This document shows positions 45,922 through 53,665 of a stretch of 64,000 nt of DNA, in pieces; positions within the stretch are counted from its first letter, which is position 1; the number at the start of each line of letters is the position of its first letter. The translations under genes and the position numbers were made by a program. This stretch comes from Rhodococcus pyridinivorans (GTDB lineage Bacteria; Actinomycetota; Actinomycetes; Mycobacteriales; Mycobacteriaceae): NCBI RefSeq assembly GCF_900105195.1, contig NZ_FNRX01000002.1, positions 1,674,001-1,738,000 on the forward strand, in the 5' to 3' direction. The notes beneath the pieces were generated by a model. It was not told the DNA's origin. It saw only the letters and a program-made list of their open reading frames with translations, and made no database searches.

Positions 45922-47067
45922 TCAGGAGAAGCGCGAGACGAGGGCGCGGCGATCGACCTTGCCCGGTCCACGCAGCGGCAGCGTGTCGACGACCTGCAGC
46001 TCACGCGGCGCAGCAGTGGGATCGAGCGTGGCCTCGACGTGGTCGCGGAGTTCGGCGAGCGTCGGCGTCGCGCCGGGGACGGGCACGACGACCGCCGCGA
46101 CGCGCTGACCGAGCCGGGCGTCGGGCAGACCCACCACCGCGACCTCCCGAACGGCCGGGTGCTCGACGAGCACGGCCTCGACCACCTGGGGGACCACGGT
46201 GAGCCCACCGGTCGAGATGGCCTCGTCGAGCCGTCCCAGGATGCGCAGGACCCCGTCGTCGAGCAGGCCCGCGTCGTCGGTGCGGAACCAGCCGGGTTCG
46301 GCGAAGGCAGGATGGTCGGGCAGGTTCCGGTAGCCCGAGGCGAGCGTGGCGCCGCCGAGCCACACCCGCGAGTCCCCGTCGACGCGCACGTACACGCCGT
46401 CGAGCGACACGCCGTCGTAGACGCAGCCGCCGCAGGTCTCGCTCATGCCGTAAGTGCGCACGACGGTGATGCCGGCCGCGCGGGCGCGGTCGAGGATTGG
46501 CACGGGAGTCGCGGCCCCACCGAGCAGGATCGCGTCGAGGCGGGCAAGCGCCGCGGTGGCGTCGGGATGGTCGAGGGCCTTGATCAGCTGCGTGGGAACC
46601 ATCGAGCTGTACCGGCGGGGGCCCGGCACGGCGTCCACCGCCGCCGGCAGATCCGCAGGATCGAAACCGGCGGACACGTCGACGACGACGGGTTCGGTTC
46701 CGGAGAGCAGACTGCGCAGCAGCACCTGCATGCCCGCGATGTGATGGGCGGGCAGGGCCAGGAGCCACGAGCCCGTCCCGCCCAGCCGGGCGTGGGTGGC
46801 GTCGCCGCTCGCGCGCAGCGCCTGCGCGGACAACATGGCACCCTTCGGGGTCCCGGTCGTGCCGGAGGTCGCGACCACCAGTCCCACACCGTCCGCGACG
46901 GGTTCACCGGGGCTCAGTGCTGCGGTGAGTCGGAGCGTCTCCCGCTCGTCCCCGGCGGGGACGGGGAGCAGCGCCGGTCCGTCACCGTCGAGCATGCGCT
47001 GCAGGGTGGGCAGCACGGAGCGGACGGCGGACCCGGCAGGGACGGGCAGGAGCTCGAGTGTGGTCAC
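45922..47067 (-). CDS. menE: o-Succinylbenzoate-CoA ligase
   Basis: Activates o-succinylbenzoate to its CoA ester. The 381-residue ANL enzyme has VVATSGTTGTPKGAMLSAQ, the adenine motif YGMSETCGG, RTDDAG (in place of TGD) and a C-terminal catalytic Lys in LPLRGPGKVDRRALVS. It is shorter than typical MenE proteins (about 450), as in other actinobacteria. The GTG at 47067 overlaps the stop of the DUF3349 gene, so it is translated as part of the minus-strand operon DUF3349-menE-menA. Confidence 0.95.
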   Translation of the reverse strand: MTTLELLPVPAGSAVRSVLPTLQRMLDGDGPALLPVPAGDERETLRLTAALSPGEPVADGVGLVVATSGTTGTPKGAMLSAQALRASGDATHARLGGTGSWLLALPAHHIAGMQVLLRSLLSGTEPVVVDVSAGFDPADLPAAVDAVPGPRRYSSMVPTQLIKALDHPDATAALARLDAILLGGAATPVPILDRARAAGITVVRTYGMSETCGGCVYDGVSLDGVYVRVDGDSRVWLGGATLASGYRNLPDHPAFAEPGWFRTDDAGLLDDGVLRILGRLDEAISTGGLTVVPQVVEAVLVEHPAVREVAVVGLPDARLGQRVAAVVVPVPGATPTLAELRDHVEATLDPTAAPRELQVVDTLPLRGPGKVDRRALVSRFS

Positions 47068-47363
47068 AGATCGTATTGTGTCGTGTCCCATCCGCCTGCC
47101 TCGAGCTGGCGGCGGACCCGGTCCACATCGTCGGGCGACGGCATGTTGTTGGTGATCTTGCTGATCAGGACCGCGATGTCGATGCGGTTGATCGACAGGT
47201 CACCGTCCTCGACCAAGGTGTCGGCGACCTGGGCGACCTCCTCGTCGGACAGGCGCCGCGCGAGCAGTGCGAACAGGGGTACGTAGTCCTGTTCCGGTAC
47301 CCCTTCGGGGTAACCGGCGCGGAGCCACTCGACGATGGAAGCGAGAAACGGCGGGAGAGCCAC
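47064..47363 (-). CDS. DUF3349 family protein
   Basis: A 99-residue soluble helical protein (LPPFLASIVEWLRAGYPEGV; YVPLFALLARRLSDEEVAQV; INRIDIAVLISKITNNMPSP) of the DUF3349 family, whose mycobacterial members are small helical proteins without known function. It starts at a GTG at 47363, 12 bp after the stop of a small membrane protein gene, and is coupled to menE. Confidence 0.88.
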   Translation of the reverse strand: MALPPFLASIVEWLRAGYPEGVPEQDYVPLFALLARRLSDEEVAQVADTLVEDGDLSINRIDIAVLISKITNNMPSPDDVDRVRRQLEAGGWDTTQYDL

Positions 47364-47375
47364 CCGTCACTCCGA

Positions 47376-47636
47376 TCAGAAGATGTCGATGCCGAACGTT
47401 CCGGCGAGGAAATCGGACGCCAGCAAGAGGATTCCCGCCAGGATCGCGCAGGCGACCACGGCGAAGCACAACACCGCGGCGGTCCGCGCCACGGGAGTCG
47501 GTAGGCCGTCGCTGCCCCGACCGGTGTCGAGCGCGCGGACCCCCAGGGCGAACAGGGAGGGCAGGCCGGCGCCGAGCAGCAGGCCCACGAGAACGACCTG
47601 CCACAGGGAATCGAGGGTGTGCGTCAACAGGTTCAC
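47376..47636 (-). CDS. Small two-TM membrane protein downstream of pitA
   Basis: 86 residues with two membrane segments (DSLWQVVLVGLLLGAGLPSLFA; VARTAAVLCFAVVACAILAGILLLAS) joined by a Gly/Asp-rich loop. GGAAGGAC precedes the GTG at 47636, which overlaps the pitA stop. The pair PitA + small TM protein is conserved in mycobacteria; the small protein may be an accessory subunit. Confidence 0.82.
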   Translation of the reverse strand: MNLLTHTLDSLWQVVLVGLLLGAGLPSLFALGVRALDTGRGSDGLPTPVARTAAVLCFAVVACAILAGILLLASDFLAGTFGIDIF

Positions 47637-48814
47637 GAGCGTCCTTCCCCGCTGACCGTTGCGGAGGCACCCGGCGCCGGGGCCAGCTTGTCGTCCCAGT
47701 CGGCGGTGACATTGGAGGCGTCGACGGGCTGCCGGCGCGAGCGCACCCACATGAACAGGGCCAGGGCGCACAGGATCGCGAACACGACGAGCACGCCGGA
47801 CATGCCGCCGATGAGGTGGGCGAGCGCCCAGCAGATCGCTCCGACGACCGCGGCGCACGGCAGGGTGATGACCCACGCGACGACCATCCGTCGCGCCACC
47901 GACCAGCGCACCTCGGCGCCCTTGGTGCCCAGACCCGTTCCGAGGATCGACCCCGTGGCGACGTGCGTGGTCGACAGCGGCAGACCGAAATGGCTCGAGG
48001 TGAGGATGATGGCGGCCGACGACGACTCGGCGGCCAGGCCCTGCGGCGGGGCGATCTCGACGAGGCCCTTGCCCAGCGTGCGGATGATGCGCCAGCCACC
48101 GAGATAGGTGCCGAGTGCGATCGCGACGGCACAGGCGACCTTCACCCAGAACGGCATCTCGGTGTCGGCGGTGATGGTGCCGTGGGCGACGAGGGCCAGG
48201 AAGATCACGCCCATCGTCTTCTGCGCGTCGTTGGTGCCGTGCGCGAGGGACATCAGGGACGCCGTGCCGATCTGTCCCAGCCGGAAGCCGCGGTCGCGGT
48301 GCTCGGTGGAGACGGATCGGGTCAGGCGGTGAATCGACCAGATGCCCACCGTGGACACGAGCGCCGCGATGACGGGCGCAAGCACGGCGGGGATCAGGAC
48401 CTTGCCCAGGACTCCGTCCCACACGACGCCCTGGACACCGATCGACGCCAGTGCAGCGCCGACGAGACCGCCGAACAGAGCGTGCGACGAGCTGGACGGC
48501 AGGCCGAACAGCCAGGTCGAGATGTTCCAGAGGATCGCTCCGACCAGACCGGCGAAGACGATGAGCAACAGATCGGTACCGCCGACGGTGTCGAGGTCGA
48601 CGACACCCTTCGCGACGGTCGCGGCGACTTCCACGGACAGGAAGGCGCCGACGAGGTTGAGAGTCGCGGACAAAGTGACCGCGGTCTTGGGTTTGAGGGC
48701 GCCGGTGGCGATGGATGTCGCCATGGCATTGCCGGTGTCGTGGAAGCCGTTGGTGAAATCGAAAGCGAGGGCAGTGACGACCACCACCAGGAGCACGACG
48801 AACTCTGCGGTCAC
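47633..48814 (-). CDS. pitA: Inorganic phosphate transporter PitA
   Basis: A 393-residue PiT-family low-affinity, metal-phosphate/H+ symporter with about ten TM segments. The two PD001131-type repeats are visible: FDFTNGFHDTGNAMATSIAT at the start and MSLAHGTNDAQKTMGVIFLA in the second half, each with the paired Asn-Asp/His residues. GLPSSSSHALFGGLVGAA and FGLPLSTTHVATGSILG are the related loops. The GTG at 48814 begins the protein. The upstream 190 bp contain TTCAC repeats on the coding strand in an 11 bp phase, which may be RegX3 sites. Confidence 0.94.
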   Translation of the reverse strand: MTAEFVVLLVVVVTALAFDFTNGFHDTGNAMATSIATGALKPKTAVTLSATLNLVGAFLSVEVAATVAKGVVDLDTVGGTDLLLIVFAGLVGAILWNISTWLFGLPSSSSHALFGGLVGAALASIGVQGVVWDGVLGKVLIPAVLAPVIAALVSTVGIWSIHRLTRSVSTEHRDRGFRLGQIGTASLMSLAHGTNDAQKTMGVIFLALVAHGTITADTEMPFWVKVACAVAIALGTYLGGWRIIRTLGKGLVEIAPPQGLAAESSSAAIILTSSHFGLPLSTTHVATGSILGTGLGTKGAEVRWSVARRMVVAWVITLPCAAVVGAICWALAHLIGGMSGVLVVFAILCALALFMWVRSRRQPVDASNVTADWDDKLAPAPGASATVSGEGRS

Positions 48815-48840
48815 GTCTGTCGATTGTGGGGTAGCGGGCA

Positions 48841-48869
48841 GGTGAATGTACAGCGACGGGGATGTGAAT
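48841..48869 (-). promoter_or_regulatory. TTCAC repeats upstream of pitA (weak PHO-box candidate)
   Basis: On the minus strand TTCACATCCCC and TTCACCTGCCC occur 22 bp (two 11 bp turns of the PHO box) apart, the middle unit being degenerate. The position, within 60 bp of the pitA start, is suitable for a RegX3 site, but the match is partial. Confidence 0.35.
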
Positions 48870-48996
48870 TCTGCGTCTCGCCGTCACACCCGACCGGTTC
48901 TTTCGGACTCCGACCATGAGCGGAGTGCAGAGCAGACCGCACGGCTTGTGTGCAAGATCACCGGCGCCGCGCGACTGCCTCCGGCCGTGCCCGGGT

Positions 48997-49018
48997 ACCT
49001 CCGTTCGTCAACGGAGGT
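48997..49018 (-). terminator. Hairpin at the end of the VOC gene
   Basis: ACCTCCGTT (48997-49005) pairs perfectly with AACGGAGGT (49010-49018); the stop codon of the VOC gene lies at its loop. Probably its terminator. Confidence 0.6.
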
Positions 49019-49397
49019 CGCGCCGCAAGGGATGGTCCTCGGGGATCTGCACCAGGACGATCGGGATCCCCTCGGGATCCGCGATCCACAGCTCGCGCAG
49101 TCCCCACGGCTCCTGCTTCGCACCCCGGACGATGCGCACGCCCTTCAGCGCCAGTTCGGCCTCGGCGTCGTAGACGTCGCGCACCTGGAGCCACAGGGCG
49201 CCGTGGAACATTTCGTCGCTGTCGTCGGATCGGCCGTGCGCGGCGATCTCGATGAGCGACTGCCCCGCGAAGAAGACGGTTCCGCCGGGATACTCGCGGG
49301 CGATCGCCAGTCCCAGCGTCGAACCGTAGAACTCGAGGGCGGCCTCGGGGTCGCGCGGACGGAGGATGGTGCGGCTGCTGAGGATCTCCACGGTCAC
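49008..49397 (-). CDS. VOC/glyoxalase family protein
   Basis: A 129-residue vicinal-oxygen-chelate protein: RTILRPRDPEAALEFYGSTL at the start, GGTVFFAGQSLIEIAAHG, and the second half VYDAEAELALKGVRIV with LRELWIADPEGIPIVLVQ. The Glu/His pattern is that of small glyoxalase/bleomycin-resistance-type dimers, which may bind a metal; the substrate is unknown. GAGGAGCA precedes the GTG at 49397, which overlaps the upstream gene's stop. Confidence 0.85.
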   Translation of the reverse strand: MTVEILSSRTILRPRDPEAALEFYGSTLGLAIAREYPGGTVFFAGQSLIEIAAHGRSDDSDEMFHGALWLQVRDVYDAEAELALKGVRIVRGAKQEPWGLRELWIADPEGIPIVLVQIPEDHPLRRDLR

Positions 49398-49840
49398 TGC
49401 TCCTCGGCCGGGCAGGCCTCGTGATGGCGGCGGCCGTGCGTGCGCCGCGATTCCTTCATCTCGGCCTCGAACAGATGGCGCCGGCCCTCCACGAGTTCGT
49501 CGCGCACCTGCTTCTCGAACGTGCGGAAGTCCGACCAGTAGCCGTCGTCGAACTCCTCGACGAGCTGGAAGGTCCAGCGACCCTCGGCGATGTTGCGTCC
49601 GATGATCTCGGTGCCGAGCCGCTCGGCGATCTCGTCGTGCCCGGCCTCGCGGAACAACTCCTCGGCGTCGCCGGTGAGCAGATCGGCGCGGCCCATCAGC
49701 TGGTGGAAGGCATAGAGATGGCCTCGCGCCTGCTCGACGGTCTCGAGGGCCTCGGACAGTTTGCCGGTCGCTTTCACAGTGGCGTCGGAGACGCTTTCCG
49801 GGCGGGTGTGGGCGGTTCGCGGACTCTGGCGATCGGTCAT
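49394..49840 (-). CDS. Conserved helical protein of unknown function
   Basis: A 148-residue soluble protein, mostly helical and charged: KLSEALETVEQARGHLYAFH, LMGRADLLTGDAEELFREAG, FQLVEEFDDGYWSDFRTFEK, ending in His/Arg-rich RRTHGRRHHEA. I do not recognise a family. The His-rich tail could bind metal. It is coupled to the VOC gene and divergent from the DUF4193 gene over 184 bp. Confidence 0.65.
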   Translation of the reverse strand: MTDRQSPRTAHTRPESVSDATVKATGKLSEALETVEQARGHLYAFHQLMGRADLLTGDAEELFREAGHDEIAERLGTEIIGRNIAEGRWTFQLVEEFDDGYWSDFRTFEKQVRDELVEGRRHLFEAEMKESRRTHGRRHHEACPAEEQ

Positions 49841-50024
49841 GTCCCACAGTGTGCCCGAGAGCACACGGTTCGAACGTAACTGAACATATGTGTTTGACGA
49901 AGCTTTCGATGGGACATTACTGACGGCAACGGTGCCCATGACAGCGCCGGCCTGCCACAGCGGATCCGACGCAGCCGTTACCGCGGCTGCGCGGCACCGC
50001 CGACAACGAGTGAGGAGAACTGCC

Positions 50025-50321
50025 ATGGCGACCGACTACGACGCTCCCCGCACCACCGACATCCTGGGCGGCGGTGGCACTGCCCTGGACGAGCTGGACA
50101 TCAAGCCCACCGCGGCCGCCGACACCGACGAGGGCGAGATCCTCGAGACCCTCGACCTGCCCGGCGCCGACCTCTCGGCACTGTCGGCGGAGGAGCTCTC
50201 GGTGCAGGTCCTGCCGAAGCAGTCGGACGAGTTCACCTGCATGGGCTGCTTCCTCGTCCAGCACCACAGCCGTCGCGCGACGAGCGCCGGCGAGCAGGCC
50301 TACTGCCGCGACTGCGTCTGA
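50025..50321 (+). CDS. DUF4193 zinc-finger-like protein
   Basis: A 98-residue acidic protein ending in a zinc-ribbon-like pair: FTCMGCFLVQHHSRRATSAG and AYCRDCV, i.e. C-x2-C and C-x2-C. The first ~70 residues are acidic and probably disordered (EGEILETLDLPGADLSALSA). This is the DUF4193 family of small actinobacterial proteins; a role in transcription or stress is suspected only. GAGGAGAAC precedes the ATG at 50025. A TTGACG-N18-TACTGA promoter-like pair lies 100-130 bp upstream. Confidence 0.85.
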   Translation: MATDYDAPRTTDILGGGGTALDELDIKPTAAADTDEGEILETLDLPGADLSALSAEELSVQVLPKQSDEFTCMGCFLVQHHSRRATSAGEQAYCRDCV

Positions 50322-50351
50322 CCTTCCGTCGGACGACCCCTCCCTGCGCGG

Positions 50352-50396
50352 CGAACCGGGCTTTGCACCTGCTGTAGCAGGGGCGAAGCCGGTTCG
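50352..50396. terminator. Bidirectional terminator between DUF4193 gene and menB
   Basis: CGAACCGG-G-CTT pairs with AAG-CCGGTTCG (ends at 50352 and 50396), enclosing a second hairpin CCTGCT/AGCAGG. It lies between two converging genes. Confidence 0.7.
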
Positions 50397-50407
50397 TCGC
50401 GTCAGGA

Positions 50408-51301
50408 TCAGTAGTAGTGCGGGTAGGGCGACCAGTCGGGCTCGCGCTTCTCGAGAAAAGCGTCGCGACCCTCGATCGCTTCGTCGGTCATGTAGGCCAG
50501 ACGCGTGGCCTCGCCCGCGAACAACTGCTGACCGACGAGGCCGTCGTCCTGCAGGTTGAAGGCGTACTTGAGCATGCGCTGCGCCTGCGGCGACTTGCCG
50601 TTGATCTTCTGCGCCCACTCCAGCGCGACGTTCTCGAGCTCGTCGTGGTCGACGACCTTGTTCACCGCACCCATGTGGTGCATCTCCTCGGCCGTATAGG
50701 TGTCGCCGAGGAAGAAGATCTCCCGCGCGAACTTCTGGCCGACCATCTTGGCGAGGTAGGCGCTGCCGTAGCCCCCGTCGAAGCTGCCCACGTCGGCATC
50801 GGTCTGCTTGAAGCGGGCGTGCTCGCGGGAGGCGAGCGTCAGGTCGCACGTGACGTGCAGGCTGTGACCGCCACCGGCGGCCCAGCCGTTGACCAGAGCG
50901 ATGACGACCTTCGGCATGAACCGGATCAGCCGCTGGACCTCGAGGATGTGCAACCGGCCCGCGCGGGCCTTGTCGACGGTGTCGGCGGTCTCGCCGCTCG
51001 CGTACTGGTAGCCGCTGCGGCCACGGATCCGCTGGTCGCCGCCGGAGCAGAACGCCCACCCGCCGTCCTTCGGGCTCGGGCCGTTGCCCGTGAGCAGCAC
51101 GACGCCCACGTCGGAGGTGGTCCGCGCATGATCGAGCACGCGGTAGAGCTCGTCGACGGTGTGCGGACGGAAGGCGTTGCGCACCTCGGGACGATCGAAC
51201 GCGACGCGGACCGTGCCCTGCGTGACGTGTCGGTGATAGGTGATGTCGGTGAGGTTCTCGAACCCGGGTACCGGGCGCCACAATTCTGGATCGAAGGTCA
51301 C
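50408..51301 (-). CDS. menB: 1,4-dihydroxy-2-naphthoyl-CoA synthase
   Basis: Closes o-succinylbenzoyl-CoA to dihydroxynaphthoyl-CoA. The 297-residue crotonase-fold protein has AFCSGGDQRIRGRSGYQYAS (oxyanion and CoA-binding loop), VNGWAAGGGHSLHVTCDLTL and DVGSFDGGYGSAYLAKMVG with the catalytic Asp in the latter, and the C-terminal typical end. Length and motifs match MenB. The GTG at 51301 gives the usual MenB start (FDPELWRPVPGFENLTDITY); longer starts are open. It is divergent from the PaaI-like gene over 64 bp. Confidence 0.96.
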   Translation of the reverse strand: MTFDPELWRPVPGFENLTDITYHRHVTQGTVRVAFDRPEVRNAFRPHTVDELYRVLDHARTTSDVGVVLLTGNGPSPKDGGWAFCSGGDQRIRGRSGYQYASGETADTVDKARAGRLHILEVQRLIRFMPKVVIALVNGWAAGGGHSLHVTCDLTLASREHARFKQTDADVGSFDGGYGSAYLAKMVGQKFAREIFFLGDTYTAEEMHHMGAVNKVVDHDELENVALEWAQKINGKSPQAQRMLKYAFNLQDDGLVGQQLFAGEATRLAYMTDEAIEGRDAFLEKREPDWSPYPHYY

Positions 51302-51365
51302 CTCGTCACCATAAAGGGCCGGACATCTCGGCGACGTGCGCTGCCGCCCGATAACGTGCACAACC

Positions 51366-51998
51366 ATGACCGAGCAGACCGATCCCCGCGACGACTACGA
51401 ACACCACGGCGGATTCCCGGTCTACGAACCGGTGAAGGCGGGGCCGAACTACGGTCGCCTCGTCGAGACCTTCCGGCGTCTGCAGGATCTGATGGTCTCC
51501 ACGAACCCGCCGGACGAGGTCGTCGACCGCGCGATCGAGCAGACCGAGGCACTCGTCGGCCTGCTCGCCGAGCACGCCGTGCCCGAGGGCCGCTCGCCCG
51601 CCGGATTCAACGTCGACCTGCCCGGACGCGGCAGCGCGCTGCTGCTGCCGTGGACGATCGAGAAGTACGGACCGGACGGTGTCCGTGAGCGCGGCGTCTT
51701 CCGCCGCTACCACCTCGGAGGCAACGGGGCCGCGCACGGCGGCACGCTGCCACTGCTGTTCGACGACCTGTTCGGCATGGTCATCCACGCCAACGGCCGC
51801 CCGATCGCCCGCACCGCCTATCTCCACGTCGACTACCGCAGGATCACTCCGATCGAGACCGAACTCGTCGTCGACGGCTGGGTGGACCGCGTGGACGGTC
51901 GCAAGGCCTTCTGCAAGGCCGAACTGCGCGATGTCGACGGCAACCTCCTCGCCGACTGCGAGGCGCTGATGGTCCAGTTGCTGCCGGGCCAGCCGTGA
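51366..51998 (+). CDS. PaaI-type hotdog thioesterase
   Basis: A 210-residue hotdog-fold protein. A helical N-terminal region (about 90 residues) precedes the domain with GGNGAAHGGTLPLLFDDLFG, the family signature containing the catalytic acid, and YLHVDYRRITPIETELVVDG. Standing between menB and menC, it may hydrolyse dihydroxynaphthoyl-CoA, the otherwise missing thioesterase step (MenI) of menaquinone synthesis. That assignment is inferred from position. Its stop overlaps menC. Confidence 0.85.
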   Translation: MTEQTDPRDDYEHHGGFPVYEPVKAGPNYGRLVETFRRLQDLMVSTNPPDEVVDRAIEQTEALVGLLAEHAVPEGRSPAGFNVDLPGRGSALLLPWTIEKYGPDGVRERGVFRRYHLGGNGAAHGGTLPLLFDDLFGMVIHANGRPIARTAYLHVDYRRITPIETELVVDGWVDRVDGRKAFCKAELRDVDGNLLADCEALMVQLLPGQP

Positions 51999-53008
51999 CC
52001 TCCCTGCCCCTCCCGTCCGCGCTGCCCCTCCCGTCCGCGGACGAGTTGCTCGACGGGGCAGTCGTCGTCTCGCTGCCCATGCGCGTCCGGTTCCGCGGCA
52101 TCACCGAACGCGAGGTGCTGCTGCTGCGCGGACCCGCCGGGTGGGGCGAGTTCGGACCGTTCCCCGAATACGGCGACGACGAGGCGGCGCACTGGTTGCA
52201 GTCGGCGATCGAAGCCGCCTGGCAGGGCCATCCGGCTCCGCGCCGCTCCCGGATCGCGGTCAACGCGACCGTGCCCGCCATCGGCCCGGAGCGCGTCCCC
52301 GAGGTGCTCACCCGGTTCCCCGGCGCGCGCACCGCGAAGGTGAAGGTCGCCGAAACGGGCCAGGATCTCGCGCAGGATGTCGCTCGCGTCCGGGCCGTGC
52401 GCGAACACGTGCCCCACGTCCGGATCGACGCGAACGGCGGCTGGAGCGTGGACGAGGCCGTCCGCGCCCTCACGGCGTTCACCGCCGACGGTCCGCTCGA
52501 ATACGCCGAGCAGCCGTGCGCGACCGTCCCCGAACTCGTCGAGGTGCGCCGGCGACTGCCCGGGGTGCGCATCGCGGCGGACGAGAGCATCCGCCGCGCC
52601 GAGGATCCCCTGCGGGTCGTGCGGGCCGGGGGAGCGGACGTCGCCGTCGTGAAGGTCTCGCCGCTCGGTGGGGTCCGACGCCTCGTCGCGCTCGCCGACG
52701 AACTCGCCGGGCACGGCGTCGAGGTGGTCGTCTCGAGCGCCCTCGACTCCGCGGTGGGGATCGCCACCGGTCTCGCGGCGGCAGCCGCCCTGCCCGACCT
52801 CCCGTACGCCTGCGGGCTGGGCACGGGTGGCTTCTTCGACGCCGACGTCGCGCCGGCTCTGCACATGTCCGACGGAGCGCTCGATGTCGTCGTGGTCGAG
52901 CCCGAACCCGAGCGGCTCGACGCGCTGCGGGCCGATCCCGATCGAGTCGAGTGGTGGTGCGAGCGGGTGCGTCGGTGCCGTACGGTGCTCGCCGGACGCG
53001 GACTGTGA
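51995..53008 (+). CDS. menC: o-Succinylbenzoate synthase
   Basis: Dehydrates SHCHC to o-succinylbenzoate. The 337-residue enolase-superfamily protein has the catalytic Lys pair in TAKVKVAE, the metal-binding Asp/Glu residues in RIDANGGW, EYAEQPC and IAADES, and the second Lys in VVKVSPLGG. The start region contains an 18 bp tandem duplication encoding LPLPSA twice; the last 23 bp are duplicated after the stop. It is coupled to the PaaI-like gene (GTGA). Confidence 0.96.
   Translation: MTSLPLPSALPLPSADELLDGAVVVSLPMRVRFRGITEREVLLLRGPAGWGEFGPFPEYGDDEAAHWLQSAIEAAWQGHPAPRRSRIAVNATVPAIGPERVPEVLTRFPGARTAKVKVAETGQDLAQDVARVRAVREHVPHVRIDANGGWSVDEAVRALTAFTADGPLEYAEQPCATVPELVEVRRRLPGVRIAADESIRRAEDPLRVVRAGGADVAVVKVSPLGGVRRLVALADELAGHGVEVVVSSALDSAVGIATGLAAAAALPDLPYACGLGTGGFFDADVAPALHMSDGALDVVVVEPEPERLDALRADPDRVEWWCERVRRCRTVLAGRGL
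52004..52039. repeat. 18 bp perfect tandem duplication in menC 5' end
   Basis: CTGCCCCTCCCGTCCGCG at 52004-52021 and 52022-52039, in frame, giving LPLPSALPLPSA at residues 4-15 of MenC. Confidence 0.95.
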
Positions 53009-53035
53009 CGACCTCGCCGGACGCGGACTGTGACG
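52988..53035. repeat. Tandem duplication of the menC 3' end
   Basis: The 23 bp at 52988-53010, including the TGA stop, recur at 53013-53035 (period 25 bp). The second copy is outside the gene. Confidence 0.95.
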
Positions 53036-53100
53036 GCACGGAATCGTCGTATATCGTTCCCCGCGTCCCAACGGTCACAAGTGTCACATCTACGGAGGCA

Positions 53101-53547
53101 GTGAAAGTGGTTGCAGCTCTGGGCGATGCCCTCCTCGGCGCCGACAAGTTCCCGGCGGTCAAGGCAGACGTCGAAGCCCTGATCGATGCTGAGGTGTCGG
53201 ACAAGAAGGGTGCGTCCGGTCTCGCCCTCAAGGGTGGCTACGCAGCAGTGAAGAAGGTCGGCCCGGGCATCGTGCCGGGTGCCGTCGAAGGTCTGCTGCC
53301 CGAATTCGTCGAGAAGCTCCAGCCGTTCTGGGTGGAGTACGCAGGCAACGGTTCGTTCGCGGACTTCCTGGTCGCCCGCGGCGAGGTCGTCGCCGACGCT
53401 CTCCTCGGCGTGACCGACGAGCGCATCGCCGGCACGTCGAAGTCCGGCGTCAAGAAGGTCTACGACTCGCTGCGCCCCTCGGCCAAGAAGCACGTCGTCG
53501 AGGCCCTGCCGCGCCTGGGTGATCTCATCCAGAAGCACGCCGGCTGA
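53101..53547 (+). CDS. Conserved hypothetical protein (DUF6918-like)
   Basis: A 148-residue soluble protein (146 if the GTG at 53107 is used; GGAGG lies closer to that one). It is helical, rich in Lys, Val and Ala, with VVAALGDALLGADKFPAVKA at the start and SAKKHVVEALPRLGDLIQKH at the end, and no Cys or catalytic motif. I believe it belongs to the DUF6918 family of actinobacterial proteins but am not certain. It follows menC and is ended by a repeat-containing terminator. Confidence 0.7.
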   Translation: MKVVAALGDALLGADKFPAVKADVEALIDAEVSDKKGASGLALKGGYAAVKKVGPGIVPGAVEGLLPEFVEKLQPFWVEYAGNGSFADFLVARGEVVADALLGVTDERIAGTSKSGVKKVYDSLRPSAKKHVVEALPRLGDLIQKHAG

Positions 53548-53568
53548 GCCGACACCAGCGACATCCGG

Positions 53569-53611
53569 ACGTCGCGGTCCCGAACCGGTTCGCCGGTCGG
53601 TACCGCGACGT
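53569..53611 (+). terminator. Terminator hairpin after the hypothetical gene
   Basis: ACGTCGCGGT (53569-53578) pairs perfectly with ACCGCGACGT (53602-53611); the loop contains the palindrome CGAACCGGTTCG. The right arm is duplicated by the adjacent tandem repeat. Confidence 0.6.
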
Positions 53612-53641
53612 TCGTCGTTCGGTACCGCGACGTTCGTCGTT
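53598..53641. repeat. 22 bp perfect tandem repeat in the intergenic region
   Basis: CGGTACCGCGACGTTCGTCGTT occurs twice back to back (53598-53619, 53620-53641), followed by an imperfect doubling of GTTCGAGGGG to about 53663. Confidence 0.95.
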
Positions 53642-53665
53642 CGAGGGGGTCGTTCGAGGGGTCCG

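Noticed and set aside
49861..49905. SOS (LexA) box upstream of the DUF4193 gene
   Set aside because: A TTCGAAC half-site is present but the second half does not match the actinobacterial LexA consensus.
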